A stretch of 64,000 nt of DNA from Lachnospiraceae bacterium UBA7050 (GTDB lineage: Bacteria > Bacillota > Clostridia > Lachnospirales > Lachnospiraceae): positions 45,199 through 109,198 of the forward strand of contig DLAJ01000010.1 of NCBI GenBank assembly GCA_002493905.1, given 5' to 3'. Positions 40,221 through 49,154 of the stretch are shown piece after piece. The position numbers were made by a program, and so were the translations under genes. Within the stretch, counting starts at the first letter, position 1, and each line of letters opens with the position of its first letter. The notes under the pieces were generated by a model. The model did not search any database and was not told where the DNA came from. It saw nothing but the letters and a program-made list of their open reading frames with translations.

Positions 40221-42425
40221 TTATAAGTGCAGCACGCGCTCCTTGATCTCCTGCGTTCTGCCCTGATTCCAGAACTGCGTGCCGATATAACCGCAGGTTC
40301 TGCGCGCCACATTCATCTTATTCTGATCACGGTTTCCACAGTTCGGGCACTCCCACATCAGTTTTCCATGGTCGTCCGTCACAATCTGAATTTCTCCGTT
40401 GTAGCCGCACTCCTGACAGTAATCGCTCTTGGTGTTCAGCTCCGCATACATGATATTTTCATAAATATACTGCATCACGGCAAGCACCGCATCCAGATTA
40501 TTCTGCATATTCGGCACTTCGACATAGCTGATCGCACCGCCCGGCGAAAGCTCCTGAAACTGGGCCTCGAACTTCAGTTTCTCAAATGCATTGATTTTTT
40601 CAGTCACATGCACGTGATAACTGTTTGTGATATAGTTTTTATCCGTTACGCCCTCAATGATTCCAAACCGTTTCTGAAGGCATTTTGCAAACTTATAAGT
40701 CGTAGACTCAAGCGGCGTCCCGTACAGGCTGAAATCAATATTTGATTCTGCCTTCCATTTGCGGCAGGCTTCGTTCAGATATTTCATAACCTGTAATGCA
40801 AACGGCGTCGCTTCCGGATCCGTATGGGACTTGCCCGTCATATATCTTGTGCACTCACATAACCCTGCATAGCCAAGCGAAATTGTAGAATATCCGCCGT
40901 AAAGCAGCTTATCGATCTTTTCTCCCTTTTCTAAACGTGCGAGCGCACCGTTCTGCCAAAGGATCGGCGCGACGTCGGACGGCGTGCCTTTCAGGCGCTC
41001 ATGACGATACATCAGAGCACGGTGACAGAGCTCTAACCGCTCGTCCATGATCTCCCAGAATCTGCCCATATCCCCATTCGAGGAACATGCCACATCCACA
41101 AGGTTGATCGTCACAACGCCCTGATTAAAGCGCCCGTAATATTTATGCTTACCCGGCTCGTAATTCTGCGCATTGGCAATATTCCCTGCACCAGTATCCG
41201 TAAATCGGTCCGGTGTCAGAAAAGAACGGCATCCCATGCACGGATAGCAGTCCCCCTGCTTTAATTTTTTCATGATCTTTTCGGAAATATAATCCGGCAC
41301 GAGCCGCTTTGCGGTACACTCCGCCGCAAGCTTCGTCAGCTCCCAATACTTGCTGCCTTCACGGATATTATCCTCCTCCAGCACATAAATGAGCTTCGGG
41401 AACGCCGGCGTAATATAAACACCCTTCTCATTCTTAACGCCCTTGATGCGCTGGCGCAGTACCTCCTCTATGACCGCTGCCAGATCATCCCGCGTCTGCC
41501 CCGCCGGAACTTCGTTCAGATACATAAATACGGTGACAAACGGCGCCTGTCCGTTCGTCGTCATAAGCGTGATGACCTGATATTGAATCATCTGCACGCC
41601 GCGGTTGATCTCCTCTTTGACGCGGCACTCCGCCATGCGGTTCACCATTTCTTCATCATGATCCACACCGACAAGCTCAAGCTCTTTGCGGACTTCCTCA
41701 CGGAATTTTAAGCGGCTGATCTGCACAAACGGCGCCAAATGCGCCAGTGAAAAGCTCTGCCCGCCGTACTGTGACGAAGCGATCTGCGCAATGCTCTGCG
41801 TAGCGATATTGCACGCAGTCGAGAAACTCTTCGGCTTATCAATCATCGTCTCGCTGACAACCGTTCCGTTCTGCAGCATATCCTCCAGATTGACAAGGCA
41901 GCAGTTGTGCATATGCTGTGCAAAATAATCTGCGTCATGAAAATGAATGATACCCCTTTCATGTGCCTCGACAATATCCGCAGGCAGCAGAAAACGCTTC
42001 GTGATGTCCTTGCTGACTTCACCCGCCATATAGTCGCGCTGCACACTGTTAACGGTCGGATTCTTGTTGGAATTCTCCTGCTTAACCTCCTCGTTATTGC
42101 ACTCGAGAAGACTTAAAATCTGTTCATCCGTTGAATTGGACTTTCTGACAAGCGCTCTCCTGTAACGGTACGTGATATAGTTTCTTGCAACGGAAAAAGC
42201 ACGCTGATTCATGATCTGGTTCTCCACCATATCCTGAATTTCTTCAACGCCCGGCGCGCGCTGCATGGAAGCACATGCCTGCTCCACGCTTAAGGCAATC
42301 CGTTTAATCTGTTCGTCAGACATTTTTTCACTGTCTACAACGCTTAGATTCGCCTTTCTGATCGCGGCTTCGATCTTGTCCATATCAAAGCCGACTTCCG
42401 AGCCGCTTCTTTTAATAATTTTCAT
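40221..42425 (-). CDS. nrdD: Anaerobic (class III) ribonucleoside-triphosphate reductase
   Basis: 734 residues. N-terminal ATP-cone (residues of about 1-90, MKIIKRSGSEVGFDMDKIEAAI) for allosteric control; barrel core with Cys of YPCMGCRSF; zinc site CQEC...CPNC near residues 675-700; glycyl-radical loop RRTCGYIGTQ with Gly712 next to Cys. Makes deoxynucleotides under strict anaerobiosis. GCAGGGA precedes the ATG, and nrdG follows in the same operon. Confidence 0.97.
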   Translation of the reverse strand: MKIIKRSGSEVGFDMDKIEAAIRKANLSVVDSEKMSDEQIKRIALSVEQACASMQRAPGVEEIQDMVENQIMNQRAFSVARNYITYRYRRALVRKSNSTDEQILSLLECNNEEVKQENSNKNPTVNSVQRDYMAGEVSKDITKRFLLPADIVEAHERGIIHFHDADYFAQHMHNCCLVNLEDMLQNGTVVSETMIDKPKSFSTACNIATQSIAQIASSQYGGQSFSLAHLAPFVQISRLKFREEVRKELELVGVDHDEEMVNRMAECRVKEEINRGVQMIQYQVITLMTTNGQAPFVTVFMYLNEVPAGQTRDDLAAVIEEVLRQRIKGVKNEKGVYITPAFPKLIYVLEEDNIREGSKYWELTKLAAECTAKRLVPDYISEKIMKKLKQGDCYPCMGCRSFLTPDRFTDTGAGNIANAQNYEPGKHKYYGRFNQGVVTINLVDVACSSNGDMGRFWEIMDERLELCHRALMYRHERLKGTPSDVAPILWQNGALARLEKGEKIDKLLYGGYSTISLGYAGLCECTRYMTGKSHTDPEATPFALQVMKYLNEACRKWKAESNIDFSLYGTPLESTTYKFAKCLQKRFGIIEGVTDKNYITNSYHVHVTEKINAFEKLKFEAQFQELSPGGAISYVEVPNMQNNLDAVLAVMQYIYENIMYAELNTKSDYCQECGYNGEIQIVTDDHGKLMWECPNCGNRDQNKMNVARRTCGYIGTQFWNQGRTQEIKERVLHL

Positions 42426-42468
42426 TCCCTGCTACCCCTTTATACATTTTTAACGTCGCATACTATAT

Positions 42469-42496
42469 ATTGTAGCAGAGTTTTTACGGGTGTCAA
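42469..42496 (-). promoter_or_regulatory. nrdDG promoter
   Basis: Minus strand TTGACA (42496-42491), 16 bases, TACAAT (42474-42469), 44 bases before the nrdD ATG. No clear NrdR box pair is seen. Confidence 0.7.
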
Positions 42497-42574
42497 TATT
42501 TAGAAGTGAAAAACAGAAAAAATACAATAAACTGCCCTTGAAAAATTTCCTTTGTCATATGCCGTCAGAGCCAT

Positions 42575-43387
42575 TTACCCCTCCGCCGGCTTATTCATTT
42601 CCTCCACTGGCGCATTCATTTCCTCTATCAACAAAGCCGGTTTTGCTGTCAGCTCGACCCATGCCGGAAGAAAGCCGCTCTTGATCGCGTTTCTCACCGA
42701 GCGGATATTCGACCATGCCGAGCAGTAGAACGGCACCTTCCCTCTTTCGAGAATCTCAACTGCCAGGCGGCTCGTAAGTGCCGATGCGATTCCGCGCCTC
42801 CGGTAATCCGGCAGCACATCCACTCCGATCTGCCACATCCTGCCGCAGTCGGCAGAACAGCCTGCCAGACCGACCAATTTCCCATTCTCATATGCGCCGA
42901 CGCCGAGCACATCCAGTTCCTTTCTATCCTCGCACAGTGCGTTTCCCCACTCCGGCAGGTACAGCCTTGCAAAATCCGGCTGCTCCAGTATCTTCAGCTC
43001 ATAATCGCATGGAAGCGTACGCAGCCTTGCTAAATCGGGCAGATAATACTCCGCCATAAAGCATACCCCATATCCTTTTTCCGCAAGCCTGCTGTCCAGC
43101 CAGTGCATATTCGGCGTTTCGAAACAGTGATAATATTGGTATCTTCTGATATATGCCTCCACAAGTTCTCTGAATTCTTCTTTTACGGACGCAACCAGAT
43201 TGTTTCCGTAAGACACCAGATGGCAGGCGATCGGTTCCTTTAAGTATTTTCTCGCGCCCGCGCCGAGTGCGTGCGGGACAATCCTGTTCGTTTCACAAAG
43301 AAAATCTGACGCTGTACAGTGGATGTCCGCGGCGGACTGCTCCATGGCAATTCTTAGAATATCATCCTGATTCATGATTACGCTCAT
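42575..43387 (-). CDS. GNAT-family N-acetyltransferase
   Basis: 270 residues. The C-terminal third carries the acetyl-CoA loop of GNAT enzymes (IGVDVLPDYRRRGIASALTSRLAVEIL) and SAWSNIRSVRNAIKSGF. The N-terminal half has no recognised motif. Substrate unknown. The first ATG (43387) and next codons belong to the type II cassette (copy 2); a second Met is at codon 5. The C-terminus ends with a short repeated EEMNAPVEEMNKPAEG tail. Confidence 0.8.
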   Translation of the reverse strand: MSVIMNQDDILRIAMEQSAADIHCTASDFLCETNRIVPHALGAGARKYLKEPIACHLVSYGNNLVASVKEEFRELVEAYIRRYQYYHCFETPNMHWLDSRLAEKGYGVCFMAEYYLPDLARLRTLPCDYELKILEQPDFARLYLPEWGNALCEDRKELDVLGVGAYENGKLVGLAGCSADCGRMWQIGVDVLPDYRRRGIASALTSRLAVEILERGKVPFYCSAWSNIRSVRNAIKSGFLPAWVELTAKPALLIEEMNAPVEEMNKPAEG

Positions 43388-43480
43388 GCTGCGAGCTCCT
43401 TTCTTTGCGGACTGCTAATGCACCAATGTCTGCGATGCCTGCAGCGCAGACTTGGGATTGAAAATTTTTAATCTTCAATC
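43381..43480 (-). repeat. Intergenic cassette type II, copy 2
   Basis: 90 percent identical over 100 bases, no gaps, to 29381-29480. Same parts: hairpin 1 (43480-43456) overlapping the stop codon of the upstream gene (43468-43470), hairpin 2 (43423-43455), AGGAGCTCGCAGC and ATGAGCG of the next gene. In hairpin 2 a T-A pair of copy 1 is a C-G pair here (43430 with 43449). Confidence 0.9.
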
Positions 43481-44346
43481 TTTCTTCCTCCGCGTTTCTT
43501 TAACACGAATAACAGCACGGCAGTCACCAGCACAACCATTCCTACCAGAACGACGACCATGACAACCATCCTGCCCCCGGCCTGCCCGTTCTGAGGCTCA
43601 ATCCGCTCTGTTCCTTTGCCCTCCGGCGTCTGAGACTGCTCAGTTTCCGGGTTCTGCTCCACGGCGTCTTCAGAATGCTCCTGTTCTACAATCTGCGGTG
43701 CCCCGCCGGGATACAGCGCAGCATAGTCCGCCGTCGGCGCATCCAGACATACCCACATGCTTCTCATTCCATAAAAATATCCGATCTTCCCCCATTGATG
43801 TCCGGTTTCATCCGTATAGAGTCCGTCATACTGCGGCATATACTCCGCACCAAGACTCTGCAGATCCACCATACTATATTGCTCTGATGCCGGATACTTC
43901 CAGAGATAAATCGTATCGTTCCGGTACTGTTCCTCTAATTCGCCCGACTGTGCCTCAATCTGATCACTGTAATCCTCCTCAAAGGAAATGGAATCATAGA
44001 CCAGCTTCATATAATCCATCGGCATCCATCCATTCTCTTCCGCCTCCGAAATCCCCCAAAGGACGCCCCGTTCATCTTCATAAGTATAAGAAATCCATAC
44101 TGCCTTTCCGTTTTCCCATGTCGCCACCGCCTTGTCTGATTCCGGACTCTCATACACAATCACAACGCCGTCCGGTCCGTCCGCGGTGTATAAGCGGTTT
44201 ACATAATTGCATTCCGATGAATGCTCCTCATAAAAAGAATCCTGTGGCTCCCATATGACATCTGCTCTTGCAGGAATCACACGGAATAAAAAGCAGACCA
44301 TCATCACCAATAAACTCATCCCCAATAAACATATCCTCTTTTTCAT
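43468..44346 (-). CDS. Cell-surface protein with C-terminal membrane anchor, unknown function
   Basis: 292 residues. Signal peptide (MKKRICLLGMSLLVMMVCFLF...ARA), an extracellular region with two similar blocks that look SH3-like (GVVIVYESPESDKAVATW..., WISYTYEDERGVLWG and TIYLWKYPASE..., TDETGHQWGKIGYFYGMRSMWVCL), a Glu/Gln/Pro spacer, one membrane helix (about residues 258-282) and a basic tail. No enzyme motif. GGAGG with a 5-base spacing sets the start at 44346. Its last codons lie in the type II cassette. Confidence 0.7.
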   Translation of the reverse strand: MKKRICLLGMSLLVMMVCFLFRVIPARADVIWEPQDSFYEEHSSECNYVNRLYTADGPDGVVIVYESPESDKAVATWENGKAVWISYTYEDERGVLWGISEAEENGWMPMDYMKLVYDSISFEEDYSDQIEAQSGELEEQYRNDTIYLWKYPASEQYSMVDLQSLGAEYMPQYDGLYTDETGHQWGKIGYFYGMRSMWVCLDAPTADYAALYPGGAPQIVEQEHSEDAVEQNPETEQSQTPEGKGTERIEPQNGQAGGRMVVMVVVLVGMVVLVTAVLLFVLKKRGGRKIED

Positions 44347-44438
44347 AACTGCCTCCATTCTCATTTCTAAATCATGCTTTTCCAAAAAGCATCCCCTCTG
44401 CTATTTAGACAATTTCTGCGGTTCATTCAGCCGGCTGA

Positions 44439-44822
44439 TCAGACGGTAAGCTCGATCAGATTTCCTTCAACCCCGACAATACAGCTCTCATAATATCCGT
44501 CGCCCGTCATCCTCGGTCCGCTGAGCACCTTATATCCATCCGCCTTAAGACGCTCCGTGAGAAGGTCGACCTGTTCCCTGCTTCCCAAGCTAAATGCAAG
44601 GTGGATATATCCCGTTCTGGACAATTCTTTTTTCTGATCACTCATTTCAGGTCTCGTCATAATCTCAAGTCTTGCCCCGTCATCAAAGCTGATAAAATGA
44701 GAACGAAAATCCGATGTCCTGTTATAATACCCGGCATCGGAACGTCCCCCAAAGTAGGTAACAAAAAATTCTCTGGCCTTCTCCAGATTATTGACATACA
44801 TTGCAGCGTGTTCTATTCTCAT
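44439..44822 (-). CDS. VOC-family (glyoxalase/dioxygenase fold) protein
   Basis: 127 residues: MRIEHAAMYVNNLEKAREFFVTYFGGRS at the start, FDDGARLEIMTRPEM and GYIHLAFSLGSREQVDLLTERLKADGYKVLSGP, ending VEGNLIELTV. Metal ligands plausible at His5, Glu of ARLEIM, His of GYIHLAF and Glu of NLIELTV. Substrate unknown; could be a detoxification or resistance enzyme. GGAGAAAAGGG precedes the ATG. Confidence 0.85.
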   Translation of the reverse strand: MRIEHAAMYVNNLEKAREFFVTYFGGRSDAGYYNRTSDFRSHFISFDDGARLEIMTRPEMSDQKKELSRTGYIHLAFSLGSREQVDLLTERLKADGYKVLSGPRMTGDGYYESCIVGVEGNLIELTV

Positions 44823-44894
44823 GTCCCTTTTCTCCTATTTCACTCCCTGATTCACAATCCTGACTCTTGAAAGAATCTCTTTTGACACTTCAGG

Positions 44895-45365
44895 TCAGAA
44901 TTTTAGGACTGCCTGCAGAATCATACCGCCCAGCCACGAGCACAGGTTTGCCATAAATGACAACAACACAGGGCGGCGGATGCCCCACTGCGGTTCCCTT
45001 GCAAAGCTGCGGTAAACGCATGCCTCCACTGCCACGACCGCCGCTTCCACCATGAACTGGCAGAAGAACAACAGCAATCCGCCTTTCATACCTGCTGCAT
45101 CCGGCATGTACAGCCGCGCCAGCCAGCACAACAATACTGCGGGAGGATTCGTCAATACATTGACGAGAACCACCAGCAGAACTCCGCGCTTTCCACACAC
45201 AGCGGGCAGTAAATGCGCATGGCACCTCTGCCCTGCACTGCGGCATATCCGGTCCTTGCGCTCTTCCCATGCACACATCCATGTACATAAAAACACCACG
45301 GCAAGCTCCACAGCAATTGTCAATAACAGAGATACCAAAAACATCTCAAGCAGATATGCGCTCAC
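44895..45365 (-). CDS. Integral membrane protein of unknown function
   Basis: 156 residues with four predicted membrane helices (SAYLLEMFLVSLLLTIAVEL, VLLVVLVNVLTNPPAVLLCW, LLLFFCQFMVEAAVVAVEAC, VLLSFMANLCSWLGGMIL). No family recognised. The GTG at 45365 is used because GGAGGAG sits four bases upstream; that site belongs to the type I cassette (copy B), so the upstream open frame is cassette sequence. It is probably co-transcribed with the MFS-like gene. Confidence 0.65.
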   Translation of the reverse strand: MSAYLLEMFLVSLLLTIAVELAVVFLCTWMCAWEERKDRICRSAGQRCHAHLLPAVCGKRGVLLVVLVNVLTNPPAVLLCWLARLYMPDAAGMKGGLLLFFCQFMVEAAVVAVEACVYRSFAREPQWGIRRPVLLSFMANLCSWLGGMILQAVLKF

Positions 45366-45500
45366 TGTTCTCCTCCATGATCCCGCTTCGCGGAATCCCA
45401 AAACCGGATGAAGAATACCTGTATTTTGGGGCATTCTTCAAAGATTGAATTCGATTTTCTTTGCAGTCGTACTTTGACCGCTTAGAAAACCTTCATCTTT
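45366..45500 (-). repeat. Intergenic cassette type I, copy B
   Basis: Aligns along its length with 34903-35038. Three hairpins in the same order: H1 (outer AAAGAT/ATCTTT with GAA/TTC; GATTTTCT 45453-45460 with 45484-45491); H2 (GAAGAATACC 45410-45419 with GGCATTCTTC 45430-45439); H3 (45379-45386 with 45390-45397). It starts one base after the MFS-like stop codon and ends in the ribosome binding site of the next gene. Confidence 0.88.
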
Positions 45501-45501
45501 T

Positions 45502-46839
45502 TCAAAGAGCGCCTGCACGTCCTCTGCCGATGCGCCGGTTCATTCCGACCCCAATCGCCAGAATCACTAAGGAAAGCAGACTGCCTGCGCTGCCAATCAC
45601 ATTTCCCGCAAGACCGGTCTGTACATCCAGATAACTGGGGAGAAATCCCAAAAACAGGGCAAACGTCAGAAACCCAAACGCAAATCCCGGTTTTCGCGGA
45701 AGCGCCAGAATCATCCAATACAGCGTGACCGGCATCGTCATATTAAACAAAAACAACGCCGCCAGTCCAATCGGCATGACAGACGAAAACAGATAACAGA
45801 CGGACGCTAAAACAAGCGAGACTGCCGCAGTCCGTCCGGCGCCTCCCCATGCCGCCAAAAAGCCGCCTGCCATCTTTCCTCCCGCCACTGCAAATACAGC
45901 AAGCAGTCCCGCAAAAATTCCCGTTTTCCATGGAAAAGCCACTGCCATACCGAGATAGGACCTCAGTATGACGACTAACAGACAGCAGATAGACAGGCGC
46001 ACAATTCTGTATTTCTTTACCGTACTCCCGCCGGATTTCCGGCTTCCGGCTATGTCCGTCACCGATTCTGCCACTGGACCGGGCTTCTGTATCCCATCTA
46101 TCCTGTGCAGATATTCCGTCCTGACATCCTGCCGCTGTTCCCTGTCCAATTCTTCTGTGCGCCGCAGCCATACGAAAAATACCGCACAGCAAAGCAGCAT
46201 AGCGGCGCTTCCGCACAGAAATGCTGCGCTCCAGTACCCCGCCTTCGCTGCCAGCGTTCCGAGATACAGTCCCAGCGCTCCCGGCGCTACGAAAACGCCA
46301 AGCCGCACAAGCAGGCTCCTGCTGCCGCTCAACGTCCAATCCGCGCCGTTTCCACTGTCTCCGTCATTTCCGCTGTCTCCGTCATTTCCTCTGTTCCCGT
46401 CGTTCCCGCTGTCTCCGTCATTTCCTCTGTCTCCGTCATTCCCGCTGTTCCCACCGTATCCCCTCTCCCTGCTTTTCTGGCAGATTGTTCCCACGCCGCC
46501 TCCCACATGAAACAGCGCGTTCCCGATTCCAAGCAGGACGGGATGTGTCACAGCCCCCACAATCGTGCACAAAACACCGGCAAAGGCAGCCGTCAGGCTC
46601 CAGTCTTTTTTATTTTGTTTGGAGTCTGCATTTCGCAGCAGTTCTTCCTGCATTCTCTCTTCTTCTTTTTCATTGACCGCATCCAGCACTGCTCCGAAGG
46701 GCATCTGCAGCGCAAACGCGCAGAAATTATAAAGGAGAATCAGAACATATCCGTCCTTCCCCGAAATAACATATCCAAACATCGCCGCAGCACAAACGCC
46801 ATCTACCAGAAAATGCAATATGGAATAGAACGCCGTCAT
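45502..46839 (-). CDS. MFS-like membrane transporter with a Gly-Asn-Asp repeat insert
   Basis: 445 residues, about 11-12 helices. FYSILHFLVDGVCAAAMF, QMPFGAVLDAV and GIGNALFHVGGGVGTI resemble the fosmidomycin-resistance (Fsr-like) branch of the major facilitator family. In place of a short cytoplasmic loop there is a block of six-residue repeats of the GNDGDS type (46350-46456, six units), very hydrophilic. The second half continues with normal helices. Substrate unknown. GGAGG precedes the ATG. Confidence 0.65.
   Translation of the reverse strand: MTAFYSILHFLVDGVCAAAMFGYVISGKDGYVLILLYNFCAFALQMPFGAVLDAVNEKEEERMQEELLRNADSKQNKKDWSLTAAFAGVLCTIVGAVTHPVLLGIGNALFHVGGGVGTICQKSRERGYGGNSGNDGDRGNDGDSGNDGNRGNDGDSGNDGDSGNGADWTLSGSRSLLVRLGVFVAPGALGLYLGTLAAKAGYWSAAFLCGSAAMLLCCAVFFVWLRRTEELDREQRQDVRTEYLHRIDGIQKPGPVAESVTDIAGSRKSGGSTVKKYRIVRLSICCLLVVILRSYLGMAVAFPWKTGIFAGLLAVFAVAGGKMAGGFLAAWGGAGRTAAVSLVLASVCYLFSSVMPIGLAALFLFNMTMPVTLYWMILALPRKPGFAFGFLTFALFLGFLPSYLDVQTGLAGNVIGSAGSLLSLVILAIGVGMNRRIGRGRAGAL
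46350..46456 (-). repeat. 18-base coding tandem repeats (GNDGDS)
   Basis: Six near-identical 18-base units, plus-strand sense like CCGCTGTCTCCGTCATTT, keep the frame of the MFS-like gene. They probably expand and contract by slippage. Confidence 0.85.
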
Positions 46840-46891
46840 CCGTACTTTCCTCCTGATTGTTAGACAGTTTCGGGAATCATAAAAGTTGCTT

Positions 46892-47881
46892 TTACAGCCT
46901 AAACTCCTGAAAAAGCCGCTCCCTGTATTCCGGATCTTCCGCCGCGGATTTCAACTCTGCCTCCCGGTGCTGCTCAAACAGCAGGGCAATCAATTTACAG
47001 TAGCGCCCGCTCTCTTCTTCCCTTCCCTCTTCCCTTCCCTCCGCTTTTAATGACCGCTCATACTTTTTTACATCAAATTCCTCCAACAGCATCCCCAGCA
47101 CCTCCGCCCGGTATTTTTTCAAAAACCCCGCTAGAATATCTTGTTCTATGCATTCAAAAACAGCCGCTTCCAGCGCCTCCTTCGGCTCTGTTCCTTCGGC
47201 AAGGCGTCTTCTTGAAATTTCCACGAACAAGGCATATTCCCGCAAAACCCTGCACTGATTCATCAGTACCGCATTATGTCCGTGATTGATGTTGAGCATA
47301 CGCACCTTTAACTCAACATCCGCTTCAGCCCCCTGTTTCTGATTCATAAAAGAATCCGACAGCCGCAGGATTTCCTCGTCCGTCTTCATCTTTGTTCCGT
47401 TGTAAAAGACGACGCATTGGGGCATCGGCAGCATCATCTGTTTTGTCCCATAAATGCTCTCCTGCGCCTGCTCGATCAGCTTCTGATACTCTTTTGCCAG
47501 ATAAATCAAAAACCGGACCGGCATGTTCGGATTATAAGTACTCTGATGTTCATACAGGCTTAACGTCCCTGCCAGTACAAATGCAAGGTCATTTTTCATA
47601 ACAATGTAGACCGCACTCTCAATGGTAACTACCTTAAGCAGCGAAGCATCCCGATAATCCGTCCCGTTCAGTGCATTATACAATTGCAGCAGCGCCTCCC
47701 TGTCTTTTTCAAAAAGGAACCGAAACAGCCTGTCTTTCGCCTGACGGTGAATCCCCTTCCGGCTTCTCCACACAAACCTCCGGCTTTTTCCAAATCCGTT
47801 TTCCGACAATTTTTCCGGATACTTCTGCTCCGCATTACTTTTTAATCCTTGCCTCTTCGTTTTTTTCCCTGTTCTCCGCAT
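46892..47881 (-). CDS. Rpn-like PD-(D/E)XK family protein
   Basis: 329 residues. After a basic start, AKDRLFRFLFEKDREALLQLYNALNGT leads into the nuclease-like core: TIESAVYIVMKNDLAFVLAGTLSLYEHQSTYNPNMPVR with Asp and Glu-x-Gln (EHQ), then LIYLAKEYQKLI. The C-terminal part is helical and charged. A common Lachnospiraceae family, distinct from the Rpn gene at 25863. The core Asp of many relatives (NDxxFxxD) is partly replaced (LAGT), so activity is uncertain. GAAGGAGAGG precedes the ATG. Confidence 0.78.
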   Translation of the reverse strand: MRRTGKKTKRQGLKSNAEQKYPEKLSENGFGKSRRFVWRSRKGIHRQAKDRLFRFLFEKDREALLQLYNALNGTDYRDASLLKVVTIESAVYIVMKNDLAFVLAGTLSLYEHQSTYNPNMPVRFLIYLAKEYQKLIEQAQESIYGTKQMMLPMPQCVVFYNGTKMKTDEEILRLSDSFMNQKQGAEADVELKVRMLNINHGHNAVLMNQCRVLREYALFVEISRRRLAEGTEPKEALEAAVFECIEQDILAGFLKKYRAEVLGMLLEEFDVKKYERSLKAEGREEGREEESGRYCKLIALLFEQHREAELKSAAEDPEYRERLFQEFRL

Positions 47882-48114
47882 AGCCTCTCCTTCCGTATAC
47901 CGGCAGGATTTCCTCTCGCGAATACAGCGCAGCTTGTGCGAATTTTCCCGCCATTACTAAAATAATGGCGCGGCGCTTCGTAATGTTTTTGGTTCCTGCC
48001 TTATTCCGTTTTCTGTTTCATGAGAAAAGTCCGGCAGAAACTGCCTGAATGTGCGAACGCACAATTGAGATTCTCAGATATTTGTATCATATAAAATATG
48101 GCGATTTCTGTCAA
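47882..48114 (-). promoter_or_regulatory. Promoter and 200-base leader of the Rpn-like gene
   Basis: Minus strand TTGACA (48114-48109), 17 bases, TATGAT (48091-48086). The leader to 47881 holds a hairpin CGCCATTA/TAATGGCG (about 47952-47973). The remaining bases of the 354-base gap (48115-48235) show no gene or terminator that I can support. Confidence 0.65.
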
Positions 48115-48235
48115 CCATTCCGTCACAAAAAGTGTAAAAAGCGCCGATATTCCACGTTTCTCTCCGTGTCCGCACAACGGGAGCGTACCATGAAAACCGG
48201 CGGCTTATTTTTTGTGGTATCCGATGAATGCTCTT

Positions 48236-48559
48236 CTAGGATTCCTCACCGTATATCTCCTCGATGATCGGGAATGTACTCCATGCCTTCGGCCAGCCGC
48301 AGTAAAATGCAAGCTGTGTCACGATCTCCACAATCTCCTCTTTTGTGATGCCATGATCTTTTCCGATTGCAATATGCGACTTTAACTGTGGATACAGCCC
48401 TGCCGAAAACAGCGCCGCAATGGTGATCATGCTTCTATCCCGCGCGGACAGCTTATCCTCCCTTGACCATACTTCGCCGAATAACACGTCATCATTCAGC
48501 TCCGCAAACTTCGGCGCAAGCGCGCCCAGCTTATCCCTGCCTGCCGTTTGTTTTTTCAT
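48236..48559 (-). CDS. Carboxymuconolactone decarboxylase/AhpD-like protein
   Basis: 107 residues: LSARDRSMITIAALFSAGLYPQLKSHIAIGKDHGITKEEIVEIVTQLAFYCGWPKAWS, the all-helical CMD fold. The AhpD CxxC pair is absent, and the single Cys lies in FYCGWP. Usually encoded beside cupins and flavodoxins in redox or quinone-linked clusters, as here. AAGGAGAGAG precedes the ATG. Confidence 0.9.
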   Translation of the reverse strand: MKKQTAGRDKLGALAPKFAELNDDVLFGEVWSREDKLSARDRSMITIAALFSAGLYPQLKSHIAIGKDHGITKEEIVEIVTQLAFYCGWPKAWSTFPIIEEIYGEES

Positions 48560-48613
48560 TGTTCACTCTCTCCTTTCCATGTGATCCGGCACATAGGCGA
48601 TTGCAGCCCTTTC

Positions 48614-49036
48614 TTACAGAGCCGCATAAGCCTCCTCCGTGACCGGTTCGCACCACTCCGTTCTGCCGTTTTCCGCAGGCACCTCAACGGCAAGATGCTG
48701 GAAATACGACTCTTTCGCAGCGCCATGCCAGTGTTTTACGCCTGCAGGGATATTGACGACATCCCCCGGCTTTAATGCTCTCGCAGGCTTTCCCCACTCC
48801 TGATACCAGCCCTCACCGGCAGTTACAAGAAGAATCTGCCCGCCTCCTTTGTCCGCATGATGAATATGCCAGTTGTTGCGGCATGCCGGTTCAAACGTGA
48901 CGTTCGCGATTCCCACCTGCTCAGTGGATAGCATTGCAAGAAAGCTTTTCCCGATAAAATATTTGGAAAACGCGTCATTCGGTTTTCCGGTCTCAAACAC
49001 ACTCAAATTCTGCCCGTTCATATTCTGTTCGCTCAT
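48614..49036 (-). CDS. Cupin-domain protein
   Basis: 140 residues. Single cupin: RNNWHIHHADKGGGQILLVTAGEGWYQEWG (metal ligands His-x-His) and LKPGDVVNIPAGVKHWHGA. Metal-binding beta-barrel of unknown substrate, in the middle of the flavodoxin/cupin/CMD operon. The start at 49036 follows GGAGGACAGG; the longer frame has no site. Confidence 0.88.
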   Translation of the reverse strand: MSEQNMNGQNLSVFETGKPNDAFSKYFIGKSFLAMLSTEQVGIANVTFEPACRNNWHIHHADKGGGQILLVTAGEGWYQEWGKPARALKPGDVVNIPAGVKHWHGAAKESYFQHLAVEVPAENGRTEWCEPVTEEAYAAL

Positions 49037-49154
49037 ATCCTGTCCTCCATTCCCTTTTTCAATCGTCCGTCTCCGTTCCGTGATCTGCAAATCTGCTTTT
49101 TCTATAGATTTTCCGCTTGTCTAAAAATTGTTAAAATCTTATCCGAACGATACC

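Noticed and set aside
29381..43480. The two type II cassettes are exactly 14,000 bases apart
   Set aside because: A suggestive number but most likely chance; the sequences between them are unrelated, so there is no large duplication.
46350..46456. Short regular repeats resembling CRISPR or a minisatellite locus
   Set aside because: They are in-frame coding repeats of the MFS-like gene with no spacers and no cas genes nearby.
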